Shown: in pieces, positions 52,193-61,659 of the stretch
Numbering within the stretch: the stretch's first letter is position 1
How the letters are laid out: every line of letters begins with the position of its first letter
NCBI RefSeq assembly: GCF_025985425.1
Contig: NZ_CP094972.1
Coordinates: forward strand, 930,001 to 994,000
Reading direction: 5' to 3'
DNA: 64,000 nt
Origin: Entomomonas sp. E2T0
GTDB lineage: Bacteria > Pseudomonadota > Gammaproteobacteria > Pseudomonadales > Pseudomonadaceae
The notes under the pieces: generated by a model
What the model was told of the DNA's origin: nothing
Seen by the model: only the letters and a program-made list of their open reading frames with translations
Databases searched by the model: none
Program-made: the position numbers and the translations under genes

Positions 52193-52530
52193 ATATACTC
52201 CTTATGAAATAACAAAATACCTCAAACCAAACAGACCTTTTGTCTGTTCATTGGAGTAATATATAACCGAAATTTTTTTATATTCTATTTTTCAATAATA
52301 GTGTCAACATTAATACTCTCTAAGAAAGATATTTAAATCTCTTAAATAGCAAAGTATTTTTAACAAGATACGAAGTTGCACGTTTTATAGTCTTTTATTT
52401 AAATAAGAAATATTCAAAATTTATTTTAAATTATCTAATTGAGTTGAAGATTATTACAACAGCCCAATTCACTCGAAAAACTAAATAAGTGATGACATAA
52501 ATTATCATCATTTAAACACGTTATACCAAA
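52193..52530. other. Intergenic region before the micro-gene
   Basis: About 340 bp of AT-rich sequence lie between the hsdR stop and the start of the 37-residue gene, which must have its promoter here. A 6-bp hairpin (tgatga / tcatca, 52490-52510) close to the hsdR stop may end the restriction operon. Nothing else is visible. Confidence 0.4.
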
Positions 52531-55500
52531 TTAAGAAGTTTGCTTCTTTGTGCGGGTATAAATATGTTTTGCTAAACGCGTAGCAACTTTATGGCGTAGT
52601 TCTTCTGTACTCATCACTTTATTACATACTTCTTCATTGCCTGCAATTCGGGCTAGGAAAAGTTCTATTAGCTTTTCAGAAAGATATTCCGTAAAACTAT
52701 CTAAAGAATTGGCTTTAACTGCTTGCACAATTTGTTCATTTTCAAGTGCGGCCTGCTCAATTTGATCAAAAAATAATTGATCCGCGATGGTAAAGTCCGT
52801 ACCAAATGTCTCATTCAGCTCATCAATCAAGTGTGATGCATTATCTGTTGATTCAGCTTGGCCAGTTCCCACATCTGTTGAACCTTTCAAGTTTTTGGCT
52901 TCACCGTGTCCTAAGTCGATGCTGTTTTCACTGATTTTTTGCAACCGATAAAATTGAAGTTCTACAATTTTTGATAAATCAATGGTATTTTCTTTTGAGC
53001 CTTTAGGTAACTTTTGCAGTAATGCTTTTAAATAAGCATATCGTTGCTCATGTTCAGAGTCAGTGAAATCTAAGATTTGCGAAACAAATAAATATAAGTT
53101 CAGATAGCTTTTTAACTGACTTTTAAATAATTTTTGTTGTTCTTGTTGATGTACTGGATCATCAGCATGTATTTTTTTATATTTATCAACGGCACGATCA
53201 ATAATGCTATTAAGTTGCTTATGTTCATGGCCTGTTAATTTGCTACGATCTTTAAACCAGATATTGGCAAACTCATTTAAATCTACCTCAAAATAGAAGT
53301 TCCATTGATCCAATGTATGCCCTAGCTCATTTAACTTTTGTTCATTAGGGATATCACCCAGCTGAGTAACTTCATAAAAGGGCTTAAATGCTTTGTAAAT
53401 ATCATCATGTGTATTCACAAAGTCCAATACAAAGGTATCTTCCTTGCCATAAGCACAACGATTTAAACGGGATAAGGTTTGTACAGCGTGAACCCCTGAT
53501 AATTTCTTATCTACAAACATGGTATGCAAGAGAGGTTGATCAAAACCTGTCTGATATTTTTCTGCCACTAGCAGTACTTGATAATCATTAGTATCAAATT
53601 GTTCAGGTAACTCCGTTTCTTTAAAACCATTCATTTTAGGTTCTGTATATTCAATGCCATCTACTTCGAGTTTTCCAGAGAAAGCGACTAATGATTTAAT
53701 GCCGGTATATTTTTTTTCTTTAATATAGTCATCAAAAGCGAGTTTGTAGCGCACCGCATGTTCACGCGAATTAGTGACAACCATGGCTTTAGCTCGACCC
53801 CCTATACGGTGCATGGTCACGGTTCTGAAATGCTCTACAATAATTTCTACTTTCTGAGCAATCACACTTGGATGCATAGCAACAAAACGTGTCATCAAGG
53901 CTTTGGTTTTATTTTTAGCTAATTCTGGATCGGTATCAGAAATTTTTATTAATTTAAAGTATTGTTCATAAGTCGTATAGTTTGCCAATACATCTAAAAT
54001 AAAGCCTTCCTGAATGGCTTGTTTCATACTGTAGTGATGAAAGGGTGCCTCTCCGTTTTCACCTGCTTCATTAAAGCAAGCGAGGGTTTTCCATTTGGGG
54101 GTGGCGGTAAAAGCAAAAAAGCTTAAGTTGGGTTGGCGACTCCGTTTAGAAGCTTCAGCAAATAAACGTTTTTTCACATCATCGGTTAATTCACTTTCAT
54201 CATCGTCATCATCTAAGAACTCTTGTGCAATTGCTGATTCAATGCCATCTTTGTTGAGAATTTTACGTAGCTCCATTGCTGTTTCGCCACTTTGCGAACT
54301 GTGTGCTTCATCAACAATCACTGCAAACCGTTTACCCTCTGTAGAAAGATCTACTTGAATACCCTTTTTTGCCTGTGTTCGAATAGACTGCATGATATAA
54401 GGGAATTTCTGAATAGTAGTAATAATGATCGGTACATTAGAAGCTAATGCATTGGTCAACTGTAAGGTATTTTCATCAATTTTTTGTACGACACCATCCT
54501 TATGTTCAAATTGGGTTATCGTTTCTTGTAATTGGCGATCTAAAACAATACGATCTGTAATCACAATAATTGAGTTAAACACTTTTTCATCATTAGCGTT
54601 GTGCATAGACGCTAAATGATGAGCAAGCCAAGCAATGGTATTGGATTTTCCTGAACCTGCTGAGTGCTGAATTAAATAATTATGACCTGAACCATTGGCT
54701 TTACTGTGCTTTACCAATTTCCTCACAGCATCTAATTGATGATAGCGTGGGAAAATCATGGTTTCTGTTTCAATATACCTAAAACCCGTACTGGTTTTGA
54801 TTTTCTTCTTTTCTACACTTAAATGCATAAAGCGTGCAAAGATTTCCATAAAGCTATGCCGCGCTAACGTCTCGGTCCACAAATAATGGGTGCGAACATC
54901 TCCTTCTATAGGGGGGTTACCTTTACCATTTAAATAGCCTTTGTTGAATGGTAGAAATTGGGTATTTTCTCCATCCAGTTTTGTGGTCATATAGGCATCA
55001 CAGGTATCTACCGCAAAATGCACTAAGGAACGTTTTTTAAACTCAAATAAACGCCCCTTAGCATTGCGATCTTGTTTATATTGAATAATAGCATCTTCCA
55101 CATTCCAGCCTGTTGCAGAAAATTCATTTTTTAACTCAAGTGTTACTAGTGGAATACCATTTAATGAAAGCACCATATCAGGTATTTCATTAAATTCCGT
55201 ATGCACTTGGCAAGTACATTTTAAAATATTAGCTGCATATTGTTCTTGGGTGGTCTTATTGATACTAGTATTAGGTGCAAAATAGGCCATTTTGATTTTT
55301 TTACCAAAACTTTTAAAGCCTTGTCGCAATACAGCTAATGTCCCTTGTGAGTCTAATGCACTGACTAAATCCCTTAAAATATAATCACTAGCTCCTGCTT
55401 GATAAGCATGTTCAATTTTATCCCAAATGTTCGGTTGAGTTGCCTGAATAAAGGCAATAACATCATTAGGAAATAAAGCAATTTTGGGATCATACTCTTT

Positions 55501-55578
55501 AGGGTTGCCTTTTACATAGCCACCTTCTGTGGTTAAACTTTTTTCGACGGCTCGTTCAAAATACCATTCGCTATGCAT
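52531..55578 (-). CDS. hsdR: Type I restriction enzyme R subunit
   Basis: This 1015-residue HsdR is the motor and nuclease of a Type I system. The N-terminal nuclease domain shows the PD-(D/E)xK pattern (IPDMVLSLNGIPLVTLELKN). The helicase part has Walker A QHSAGSGKSNTIAWLAHHL, the DEAH box VIVDEAHSSQSGE, motif III FFAFTATPKWKTL, and later LSRLNRCAYGKEDTFVLDF. It cuts DNA distant from unmethylated sites after ATP-driven translocation. Last gene of hsdM-hsdS-hsdR. All motifs intact, so it is probably active. Confidence 0.95.
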   Translation of the reverse strand: MHSEWYFERAVEKSLTTEGGYVKGNPKEYDPKIALFPNDVIAFIQATQPNIWDKIEHAYQAGASDYILRDLVSALDSQGTLAVLRQGFKSFGKKIKMAYFAPNTSINKTTQEQYAANILKCTCQVHTEFNEIPDMVLSLNGIPLVTLELKNEFSATGWNVEDAIIQYKQDRNAKGRLFEFKKRSLVHFAVDTCDAYMTTKLDGENTQFLPFNKGYLNGKGNPPIEGDVRTHYLWTETLARHSFMEIFARFMHLSVEKKKIKTSTGFRYIETETMIFPRYHQLDAVRKLVKHSKANGSGHNYLIQHSAGSGKSNTIAWLAHHLASMHNANDEKVFNSIIVITDRIVLDRQLQETITQFEHKDGVVQKIDENTLQLTNALASNVPIIITTIQKFPYIMQSIRTQAKKGIQVDLSTEGKRFAVIVDEAHSSQSGETAMELRKILNKDGIESAIAQEFLDDDDDESELTDDVKKRLFAEASKRSRQPNLSFFAFTATPKWKTLACFNEAGENGEAPFHHYSMKQAIQEGFILDVLANYTTYEQYFKLIKISDTDPELAKNKTKALMTRFVAMHPSVIAQKVEIIVEHFRTVTMHRIGGRAKAMVVTNSREHAVRYKLAFDDYIKEKKYTGIKSLVAFSGKLEVDGIEYTEPKMNGFKETELPEQFDTNDYQVLLVAEKYQTGFDQPLLHTMFVDKKLSGVHAVQTLSRLNRCAYGKEDTFVLDFVNTHDDIYKAFKPFYEVTQLGDIPNEQKLNELGHTLDQWNFYFEVDLNEFANIWFKDRSKLTGHEHKQLNSIIDRAVDKYKKIHADDPVHQQEQQKLFKSQLKSYLNLYLFVSQILDFTDSEHEQRYAYLKALLQKLPKGSKENTIDLSKIVELQFYRLQKISENSIDLGHGEAKNLKGSTDVGTGQAESTDNASHLIDELNETFGTDFTIADQLFFDQIEQAALENEQIVQAVKANSLDSFTEYLSEKLIELFLARIAGNEEVCNKVMSTEELRHKVATRLAKHIYTRTKKQTS

Positions 55579-55613
55579 AGTGACTCCCTTAAAAATTATG
55601 TCCTGAGGATTGA

Positions 55614-56963
55614 TTAACTACCGCTAAGTTGACGAACATCGATTTTACCCGTTACCACTTGGGTGATTAAGGTGGAGCGATATTCTTTAAGTTTTTCAAT
55701 AGTTAACTGATATCTTTGACCAATTTGTTGATATTTTTCAACCTCAGCATCTAAGTAATCAACTATTTGATTTTGTTCTTTGATTGAAGGTAACCAAACA
55801 AAAGTATTTTTTAAAATCGCTTGTGTAATACTGAAGACTTTAACACCTTTAATTTGCATTCTAACTTGATTTCGATGCTCTTCAGTATCAAATACATAAG
55901 CCAAAAATCTAGGATTATTTACTTCGTTTATCTTAGCGATAATAGTATGATAACCAGCAAAGGTAGGAGTATCACTATTTAAATAAGTAAAATTCCCTGA
56001 ACCTTTTATATCTTCAGAAGTGTCGGCAAAAATAAAATCACCTTTTTTTAGAAGTGCAGCTGGATCACTCTCTAAATATGATTCAGGCACACATTTTAAT
56101 TCATGTCTATTAGGATCAACTTCAAAACCAAATTTAGAGTGTACTTCACCATAACTTACGCAAGGAATTCCTTCATCAACTAAATTTTCTTTAGTAATAG
56201 TTAGTCCTTTTGAAAAGTTCAAAATGAATTTATTTTTTATTACTTTCCAATGAAAAGGTATTTTACCTAATGTATTAATGCCACTTTCTTTCATCTTTAC
56301 ATCAGGATTTAACCCTTTAGTCACAGCATGAGAAATTAAAGCAATACGCTGTTCAGCCAATTTTTCTAAAAGTGTTTCTTGCTTAGCAATTAAAGCATCC
56401 ACTTGGGCAAGGCGTTTATCTAAAAAATCTGCAATGATTTTTTGTTCAGGTATTGGGGGGAAAGCTAACTTTAACTTCTTTAAGTCATCTTGGCTTAAGT
56501 TAGGCTGACCACCACCATTAGATAAAGAAATTAAAATTGGTCTTCGCATCCAAAGCCAGTAATATAAAAATTTATAATACAAAACTTTTGAACCACTAAA
56601 TATACAGCAAGCTTGATTAAAAGTAGCTTCTTTGGCTAATATTCCAAGCCTTCCAATTGTAGCTCCATACATCGCAATAGCCACACTATTTACAGGGTGT
56701 TTCTTTAAAGCACTGTAATCTTTTATAGCCAATTCTGTTATTTTCTGTTTCGTATCATAAATATATGATTCCCTTAATTCAGATGTAGTAACCCATAATA
56801 CATCTCCATCATAATATTCTAAATTGTCACTTTTGGGAGTTGTACCACTCCCAATTAAATCCATAGCATGTGTAATTTTCCATACTTTCCAATGACTAGG
56901 AATATCCCCTAACCATTGCACACCGCTCTCTTTATAATTTTCATAACGGGGTAGTTGGCTCAT
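55614..56963 (-). CDS. hsdS: Type I specificity subunit S
   Basis: This 449-residue HsdS has two target-recognition domains. The first begins SGVQWLGDIPSHWKVWKITH, and the second begins with a similar phrase, SGINTLGKIPFHWKVIKN, about 220 residues later. They are separated and followed by the conserved helical spacers (IPEQKIIADFLDKRLAQVDA, and KEQNQIVDYLDAEVEKYQQI near the end). These spacers set the distance between the two half-sites. The target sequence cannot be read. The start overlaps the end of hsdM by 4 bp. Confidence 0.93.
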   Translation of the reverse strand: MSQLPRYENYKESGVQWLGDIPSHWKVWKITHAMDLIGSGTTPKSDNLEYYDGDVLWVTTSELRESYIYDTKQKITELAIKDYSALKKHPVNSVAIAMYGATIGRLGILAKEATFNQACCIFSGSKVLYYKFLYYWLWMRRPILISLSNGGGQPNLSQDDLKKLKLAFPPIPEQKIIADFLDKRLAQVDALIAKQETLLEKLAEQRIALISHAVTKGLNPDVKMKESGINTLGKIPFHWKVIKNKFILNFSKGLTITKENLVDEGIPCVSYGEVHSKFGFEVDPNRHELKCVPESYLESDPAALLKKGDFIFADTSEDIKGSGNFTYLNSDTPTFAGYHTIIAKINEVNNPRFLAYVFDTEEHRNQVRMQIKGVKVFSITQAILKNTFVWLPSIKEQNQIVDYLDAEVEKYQQIGQRYQLTIEKLKEYRSTLITQVVTGKIDVRQLSGS

Positions 56964-59200
56964 GCAGACAGCCCCCCTAACATCTGCATAATCTCCTGCT
57001 CAAGCTGTACAATCTCTGCCTTAATCTCTTCCAGTGGGCGAGGTGGCTCATAAACATAGAAGTGACGGTTAATTGGAATTTCATAACCTACTTTGGTTTT
57101 ACTGTAATCAATCCACGCATCAGCTACATGGGGTAACACTTCCGCTTTTAAATAAGCTTCACAATGTGGACGAACTAGGTTTAAGAGTTCATCTAGATTA
57201 AGGGCATTGTCATAGTCTAAACTTAACGGTAATGTTAAGCCATCAGGGAATGCTACTAGTTCCGTATCACGTAATTGAGGATCTGGTTCAATATTACCCT
57301 TACTGTCCATACACATATCTGCTGTTTGATCGCGTTCAGATAGTGCTTCTAAAATGGCTTTTTTTACAGAGGCTGCCAGCTTAAACGCTAAATTATTTAA
57401 AATAGGGTTGAGTACTTTTAGGAACTTATCGCGGTTTTTCCAAACCTGAGCTGAAATGTTAGCAGCAAGTGTTGCTTTAATAACTTGTTGCTGTATGCGT
57501 CCTACTTCCTCTTCTTTAGCAATTTTAGCAGCATCCTTAAACTTTTTACTTTTTGCCAAATTCACAAAAACCGATTGCTCATCTAACAAGGCAATACGCT
57601 CTGCTGAGATTTCAAAATTCAAGCGCAACGGACGTTCTACAGTGAGTTTTAAGTAACCAAAATCTTGGTTATTAAAAATCTTGGAACATACTTTGGCTTC
57701 ACCTGATTTGGTTTTAATTAAATCACTGCTATCTTGATCTTTAAATTTAGCGTAGAACTGAGTCAACTCAGCAATATGGGCTTTGGATAATTCATTACGT
57801 TTGTTGCCTAAGCTTTTCGTCATTTTTTGGTAATGTGCTGTACCATCAATCAGCTGTACTTTACCTTTACGCGGTGCCGTTTTTTTGTTGGAAATAATCC
57901 AGATGTAGGTATAAATACCGGTGTTATAGAACATTTGGTCGGGCAGGGCGATAACTGCTTCTAGCCAATCATTTTCAATAATCCAACGACGAATATTACT
58001 TTCGCCACTGCCTGCGTCTCCTGTGAATAAAGGTGACCCATTAAATACTACGGCAATACGTGAGCCTTCACCGCCTTCTTCAGGGGAGGCTTTCATTTTT
58101 GAAATCATATGTTGAGCAAACAACAGTGAACCATCATTGATACGAGGTAGACCCGCCCCAAAGCGTCCTAAAAACCCTAATTTTTCTTCTATCTCAATAT
58201 AGTCTTTTTGATTTTTCCACTCTACCCCAAAAGGTGGATTTGAAAACATGTAATGGAATGTTTTATCTTGATGACCATCATGGGGTACATAACCATCTTT
58301 TGCTTTGGCATTTTTTACCCCAAGGGTATCGCCATAGACAATATTTTCTGCTGGCTCATCTTTAATCAATAAATCTGAGCAACAAATAGCATATGACTCT
58401 GGGTTATATTCCTGACCATACATACTCAAGTTAATCTGATCGTTGTATTTTTTTAGGAATTTTTCGGACTCAGATAGCATTCCACCAGTTCCCGCCGCGG
58501 GATCGTAAATACTGCGTTGCACACCTGGTTGCATCAACGCTTTATAATCTTCCTGAAAGATTAGATTAACCATCAGTTCAATCACTTCGCGAGGCGTAAA
58601 GTGATCCCCAGCCTCTTCGTTGGCTTGTTCATTAAACTTACGTACTAGTTCTTCGAATAAATACCCCATTTGTAAATTACTTACACTAGCAGGGGCTAGA
58701 CTTAAGCCAGATTCAACCAGACTATTACGAAACTCTTGAAAGACTTTATACAAACGGTTTGCATCATCTAGTTTTTCAATTTCTTTAGCAAATTCAAATT
58801 TTGCAAAAATATCTTTAGCTTTAGGTGAAAAGCCATCAATGTATTTTGTTAAATTGGCAGTAAATTGATCAGGATCGTTCAATAGCTTTTCAAGATTAAA
58901 ACCACTGATATTGTAAAGGTCTTGTCTACGTTTTTTATCAGCAATTTGACTTAATTGCTTTTGCAAAATAGGGTTAGGTTCTTTATCTTGCAACTTTGCT
59001 ACCGATTTATCATAAAAAACTTTCATTTTATCGGCATAAGGTGCAAGAATAGCGTCAAAGCGTCCTAATACAATTAAGGGCAACATGACGCGACGGTATT
59101 GAGGGGGGCGGTAAGGGCCACGAATAATGTTGGCGATATTCCAAACCAGTCCAACCAATTTAGAATGCTGAGGGTGTTGCTGGCTTGCTATATTCGTCAC
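56960..59200 (-). CDS. hsdM: Type I methyltransferase M subunit
   Basis: This 746-residue HsdM has the N6-adenine methyltransferase motifs: motif I SIYDPAAGTGGMLSESEKFL, motif IV HYMFSNPPFGVEWK (NPPF), and the N-terminal helical HsdM segment with FTPREVIELMVNL. It is longer than classical HsdM because of a C-terminal extension of about 150 residues (from VERPLRLNFEISAERIA). That extension also occurs in other M subunits of this length. The start is GTG with GGAG seven bases upstream. First gene of the restriction operon, behind the XRE regulator. Confidence 0.94.
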   Translation of the reverse strand: MTNIASQQHPQHSKLVGLVWNIANIIRGPYRPPQYRRVMLPLIVLGRFDAILAPYADKMKVFYDKSVAKLQDKEPNPILQKQLSQIADKKRRQDLYNISGFNLEKLLNDPDQFTANLTKYIDGFSPKAKDIFAKFEFAKEIEKLDDANRLYKVFQEFRNSLVESGLSLAPASVSNLQMGYLFEELVRKFNEQANEEAGDHFTPREVIELMVNLIFQEDYKALMQPGVQRSIYDPAAGTGGMLSESEKFLKKYNDQINLSMYGQEYNPESYAICCSDLLIKDEPAENIVYGDTLGVKNAKAKDGYVPHDGHQDKTFHYMFSNPPFGVEWKNQKDYIEIEEKLGFLGRFGAGLPRINDGSLLFAQHMISKMKASPEEGGEGSRIAVVFNGSPLFTGDAGSGESNIRRWIIENDWLEAVIALPDQMFYNTGIYTYIWIISNKKTAPRKGKVQLIDGTAHYQKMTKSLGNKRNELSKAHIAELTQFYAKFKDQDSSDLIKTKSGEAKVCSKIFNNQDFGYLKLTVERPLRLNFEISAERIALLDEQSVFVNLAKSKKFKDAAKIAKEEEVGRIQQQVIKATLAANISAQVWKNRDKFLKVLNPILNNLAFKLAASVKKAILEALSERDQTADMCMDSKGNIEPDPQLRDTELVAFPDGLTLPLSLDYDNALNLDELLNLVRPHCEAYLKAEVLPHVADAWIDYSKTKVGYEIPINRHFYVYEPPRPLEEIKAEIVQLEQEIMQMLGGLSA

Positions 59201-59452
59201 GTTATATCTCCAGTTTTTACAATCTTGTTAAGGCAGCAGCTAATTTTACTTGCATTAAAATCTATTTAGTTAAGACTTGGTTATATTCTTTTCTTAAATT
59301 CAAAAAGTGGTGCAACGTGGCAATATCCTCTTTCCAATAATAAGAAGTAGACCATATGTATGGTTAATTGATTTATATTTGCACAAGTCATGTTATGCCT
59401 TAAGTATTAGAGTGTTTCGATTATTAAAGCTATGTATTATTTACCTAACTCT

Positions 59453-59878
59453 TCATCTAAAATCATTACATTTTAGTCTAATTATTAGTTTTTCAAGCAT
59501 ATTAATCAACATTTGCTTATCTTCTTCATTAACAGAAGATAGCAGAGATTGTAGGTATATAGCTTCATCAGTAGGTCTATTACTGGTTTCTGTGAGTAAT
59601 TCTGACACAGGACAATCAAAAATCTCTGCCATTTTGATTAGACGTTCTACTGTAGGGACAACAAGACCACGTTCTATTCGAGAGATTGCTTCATTACCTA
59701 AACCAAGCTGTTCAGCTAATTGTTCCTGAGACAAGCTTGCATTTTTACGGTATTTAGCAATAGCTTTACCAATCAGATGGTTAATTGGTTGTTTTGATAC
59801 TGCTATTTTTTTAGGTTTCTTTATAACAGATTTTTTAGTTGATTTAGCAGTTTGTGTTTGCTTTACCTGTTTAGCCAA
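59453..59878 (-). CDS. XRE-family regulator upstream of hsdM
   Basis: This 141-residue protein has a very basic N-terminal tail (about 35 residues, many Lys and Thr), then a complete helix-turn-helix (IAKYRKNASLSQEQLAEQLG, LGNEAISRIERGLVVPTVER, LIKMAEIFDCPVSELL) and a helical C-terminus. The start is a TTG with GAGGG eight bases upstream; no ATG lies near. It is on the same strand and 250 bp ahead of hsdM, the usual place of a restriction controller. A perfect inverted repeat lies about 75 bp upstream. Control of the restriction locus is inference. Confidence 0.85.
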   Translation of the reverse strand: MAKQVKQTQTAKSTKKSVIKKPKKIAVSKQPINHLIGKAIAKYRKNASLSQEQLAEQLGLGNEAISRIERGLVVPTVERLIKMAEIFDCPVSELLTETSNRPTDEAIYLQSLLSSVNEEDKQMLINMLEKLIIRLKCNDFR

Positions 59879-59950
59879 TTTAAATACCCTCAGTTATCCA
59901 TGCTGAATAATCAAGGATTCATTCATTATTTTGAACATCGCAGTATGTCT

Positions 59951-59975
59951 ATATTCAACCTAAATAGTTGAATAT
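59951..59975. promoter_or_regulatory. Inverted repeat, candidate XRE operator
   Basis: A perfect 9-bp inverted repeat, ATATTCAAC / GTTGAATAT, with a 7-nt spacer lies between the divergent XRE gene and the small membrane-protein gene at 60033. It is the symmetry expected of an XRE dimer site. Confidence 0.55.
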
Positions 59976-60032
59976 TTATTTTTTCTATGCTGAAATAGTA
60001 GAGGTAATTAAATTTTTAAGGGTGGTATAGCG

Positions 60033-60395
60033 ATGATTGATAAAAAGATGAGTGGTGAGAAGGATTCAGAAAATTTTTATATCAATCCCTCCATAATTTT
60101 ATGGGGATTGTTAGCGTTTATTTTTTCGGTTTATTTTTGTTGTTTTAGTGATAGATCTGTTGAGCTAGGGTATGGTTTTTTTGCGAAAGTATTTGGTGTG
60201 ACTTTAGGAACCTTTTTAGGGTTATTAGGTGCTTTGATCGGGAATGTATTAAGAAAGTTTGTACAGCCAGATAGTTTTTATACTACAGGTGGTTTCATGC
60301 AATTATTGTGGTTACGTATTTTTTGGTTATGTGGCCCACAGTTTATTGGTTTATTGATTGGTTTTTTAGTGGGTGTAGCAATTCCTGCACTGTAA
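60033..60395 (+). CDS. Small multi-pass membrane protein
   Basis: This 120-residue protein has three hydrophobic helices (IILWGLLAFIFSVYFCCF, VFGVTLGTFLGLLGALIG, LIGFLVGVAIPAL) plus a short amphipathic region. No family recognised. First of three small genes running toward vgrG. Each appears to have its own ribosome binding site. Confidence 0.6.
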   Translation: MIDKKMSGEKDSENFYINPSIILWGLLAFIFSVYFCCFSDRSVELGYGFFAKVFGVTLGTFLGLLGALIGNVLRKFVQPDSFYTTGGFMQLLWLRIFWLCGPQFIGLLIGFLVGVAIPAL

Positions 60396-60427
60396 TTTCG
60401 AGTTAGTATGAATAAGGACAATGATTT

Positions 60428-60700
60428 ATGAGAGTTTTGTATGTTGTGGCAATAAGTTTATTTTTATTTCTTTTAGGATGCTCAGATGAGAGTAATGATT
60501 TAAGAAAAGACTTTTTAACTAATTGTCAAGTTACCAATATCCCTAGGAAAGGATGTGTATGTCTCTATGAGCAAATAGCCAAAAATTATTCTGATGAGCA
60601 AATAAAAACATTAATTCGTACCCCTTTTGCAGATAAATCATTGTTAGAAAAATATTCTAATGATGTAATTCAGTTTGCAGCAGTATGCGCTCGTCAATAA
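60428..60700 (+). CDS. Small Cys-rich lipoprotein
   Basis: This 90-residue lipoprotein has a signal peptide ending in the lipobox LLGC (Cys at about residue 18), then a short domain with CQVTNIPRKGCVCLYEQIAK and a final Cys (VCAR). The four cysteines after the lipid anchor could form disulfides in the periplasm. No family recognised. A possible T6SS-adjacent accessory or immunity protein only by position. Confidence 0.62.
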   Translation: MRVLYVVAISLFLFLLGCSDESNDLRKDFLTNCQVTNIPRKGCVCLYEQIAKNYSDEQIKTLIRTPFADKSLLEKYSNDVIQFAAVCARQ

Positions 60701-60750
60701 TAAAGGTTTATAAATTTGTAGTTTAATATTTAATCAAAATAGGACTTTCT

Positions 60751-61425
60751 ATGAACAAACTAATGAAGTTATTTAGTTTATTAGTGGTATTCTGCACTTA
60801 TAGTACATGGATATTTGCCGAAGAAATCCCAATAGGTAAGTTATTAGGTATGTCTTTGCCTGCTGTTGAAAAAATTTATGGTAAAGGTGATATGGCAGAA
60901 AATTATAGTAAGTATTTTGTTATTAATAAGTGTGATGTTTTAGTTAGTTATGAGGGACGTAAAAGAACAATCAATTTTATTAATGTAGTGCTTAATGAGG
61001 GATGCCAGTTTAATTTAGGAGATATTTCTGATTATTGGCAGGATTTTATTATTAGTAATAAGACAACTCAAGGGGAGTTATATAATTATTTTGGTGATGA
61101 AGAGTTTTATTTATTAGCTGATTGTATTGGTGATTGTGGTTTAGTAAATCCAGAACCTGAGCTATATGGTTATCATAGAGAGTCAGGAATGATTGATTAT
61201 TTAGAGCTCTATGCAACCAGCAGTGCTAGTAGTACAGGAAGCTTTGCTAGATCAAGGGATTTAACTGAGAAATATGGATTTGACTATATGGTAGATGAGA
61301 AATTTAACTGTCAACCTATTGAGGAAAGTATTAAATATGTAAAAGATGATACTATTTTTGAGGTTAATTTTGGCTATGGTCCTCAGCTAGATATGACTTA
61401 TATTTTTAGTCGTTGTAGTCAATAA
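60751..61425 (+). CDS. Hypothetical exported protein
   Basis: This 224-residue protein has a signal peptide (KLFSLLVVFCTYSTWIFA). The mature part of about 200 residues contains six Cys (NKCDVLVSYEG, NEGCQFNL, DCIGDCGLVNPEPEL, KFNCQPI and near the end SRCSQ), probably paired in the periplasm. No family recognised. AGGA lies six bases before the start. Last small gene before vgrG; a role with the secretion locus is possible but unproven. Confidence 0.62.
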   Translation: MNKLMKLFSLLVVFCTYSTWIFAEEIPIGKLLGMSLPAVEKIYGKGDMAENYSKYFVINKCDVLVSYEGRKRTINFINVVLNEGCQFNLGDISDYWQDFIISNKTTQGELYNYFGDEEFYLLADCIGDCGLVNPEPELYGYHRESGMIDYLELYATSSASSTGSFARSRDLTEKYGFDYMVDEKFNCQPIEESIKYVKDDTIFEVNFGYGPQLDMTYIFSRCSQ

Positions 61426-61454
61426 AGAAGGATATTTATTTGGTTCATAATGAG

Positions 61455-61491
61455 TATTGATAAGTATATTAATGATAAATACTTATCAATA
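61455..61491. repeat. Inverted repeat before vgrG
   Basis: A perfect 13-bp inverted repeat, tattgataagtat / atacttatcaata, with an 11-nt loop lies 170 bp before vgrG. It could be a terminator of the gene upstream (tail AT-rich, no clear T run) or a regulatory site. Confidence 0.5.
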
Positions 61492-61659
61492 AAATCATTA
61501 GCTTAATTTTATCTTAATGTGAGTAATAAAATAAAAAACTCACTGTTTTAGACCAAAGTTTAATGGCATAATAACCAGCCTAAATAATGAGCAAAAAAGA
61601 TCATAAGAAGTTTATTCTGTGGTTATTGGGCTGTACCAAGGAATAAGGAGTTAAAGGTA

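Noticed and set aside
53388-54619. Three plus-strand frames inside hsdR
   Set aside because: All antisense to HsdR motifs, with no ribosome binding sites or recognisable domains.
59307-59729. 140-codon plus-strand frame opposite the XRE gene
   Set aside because: It is largely antisense to the XRE regulator, starts without a Shine-Dalgarno and shows no domain.
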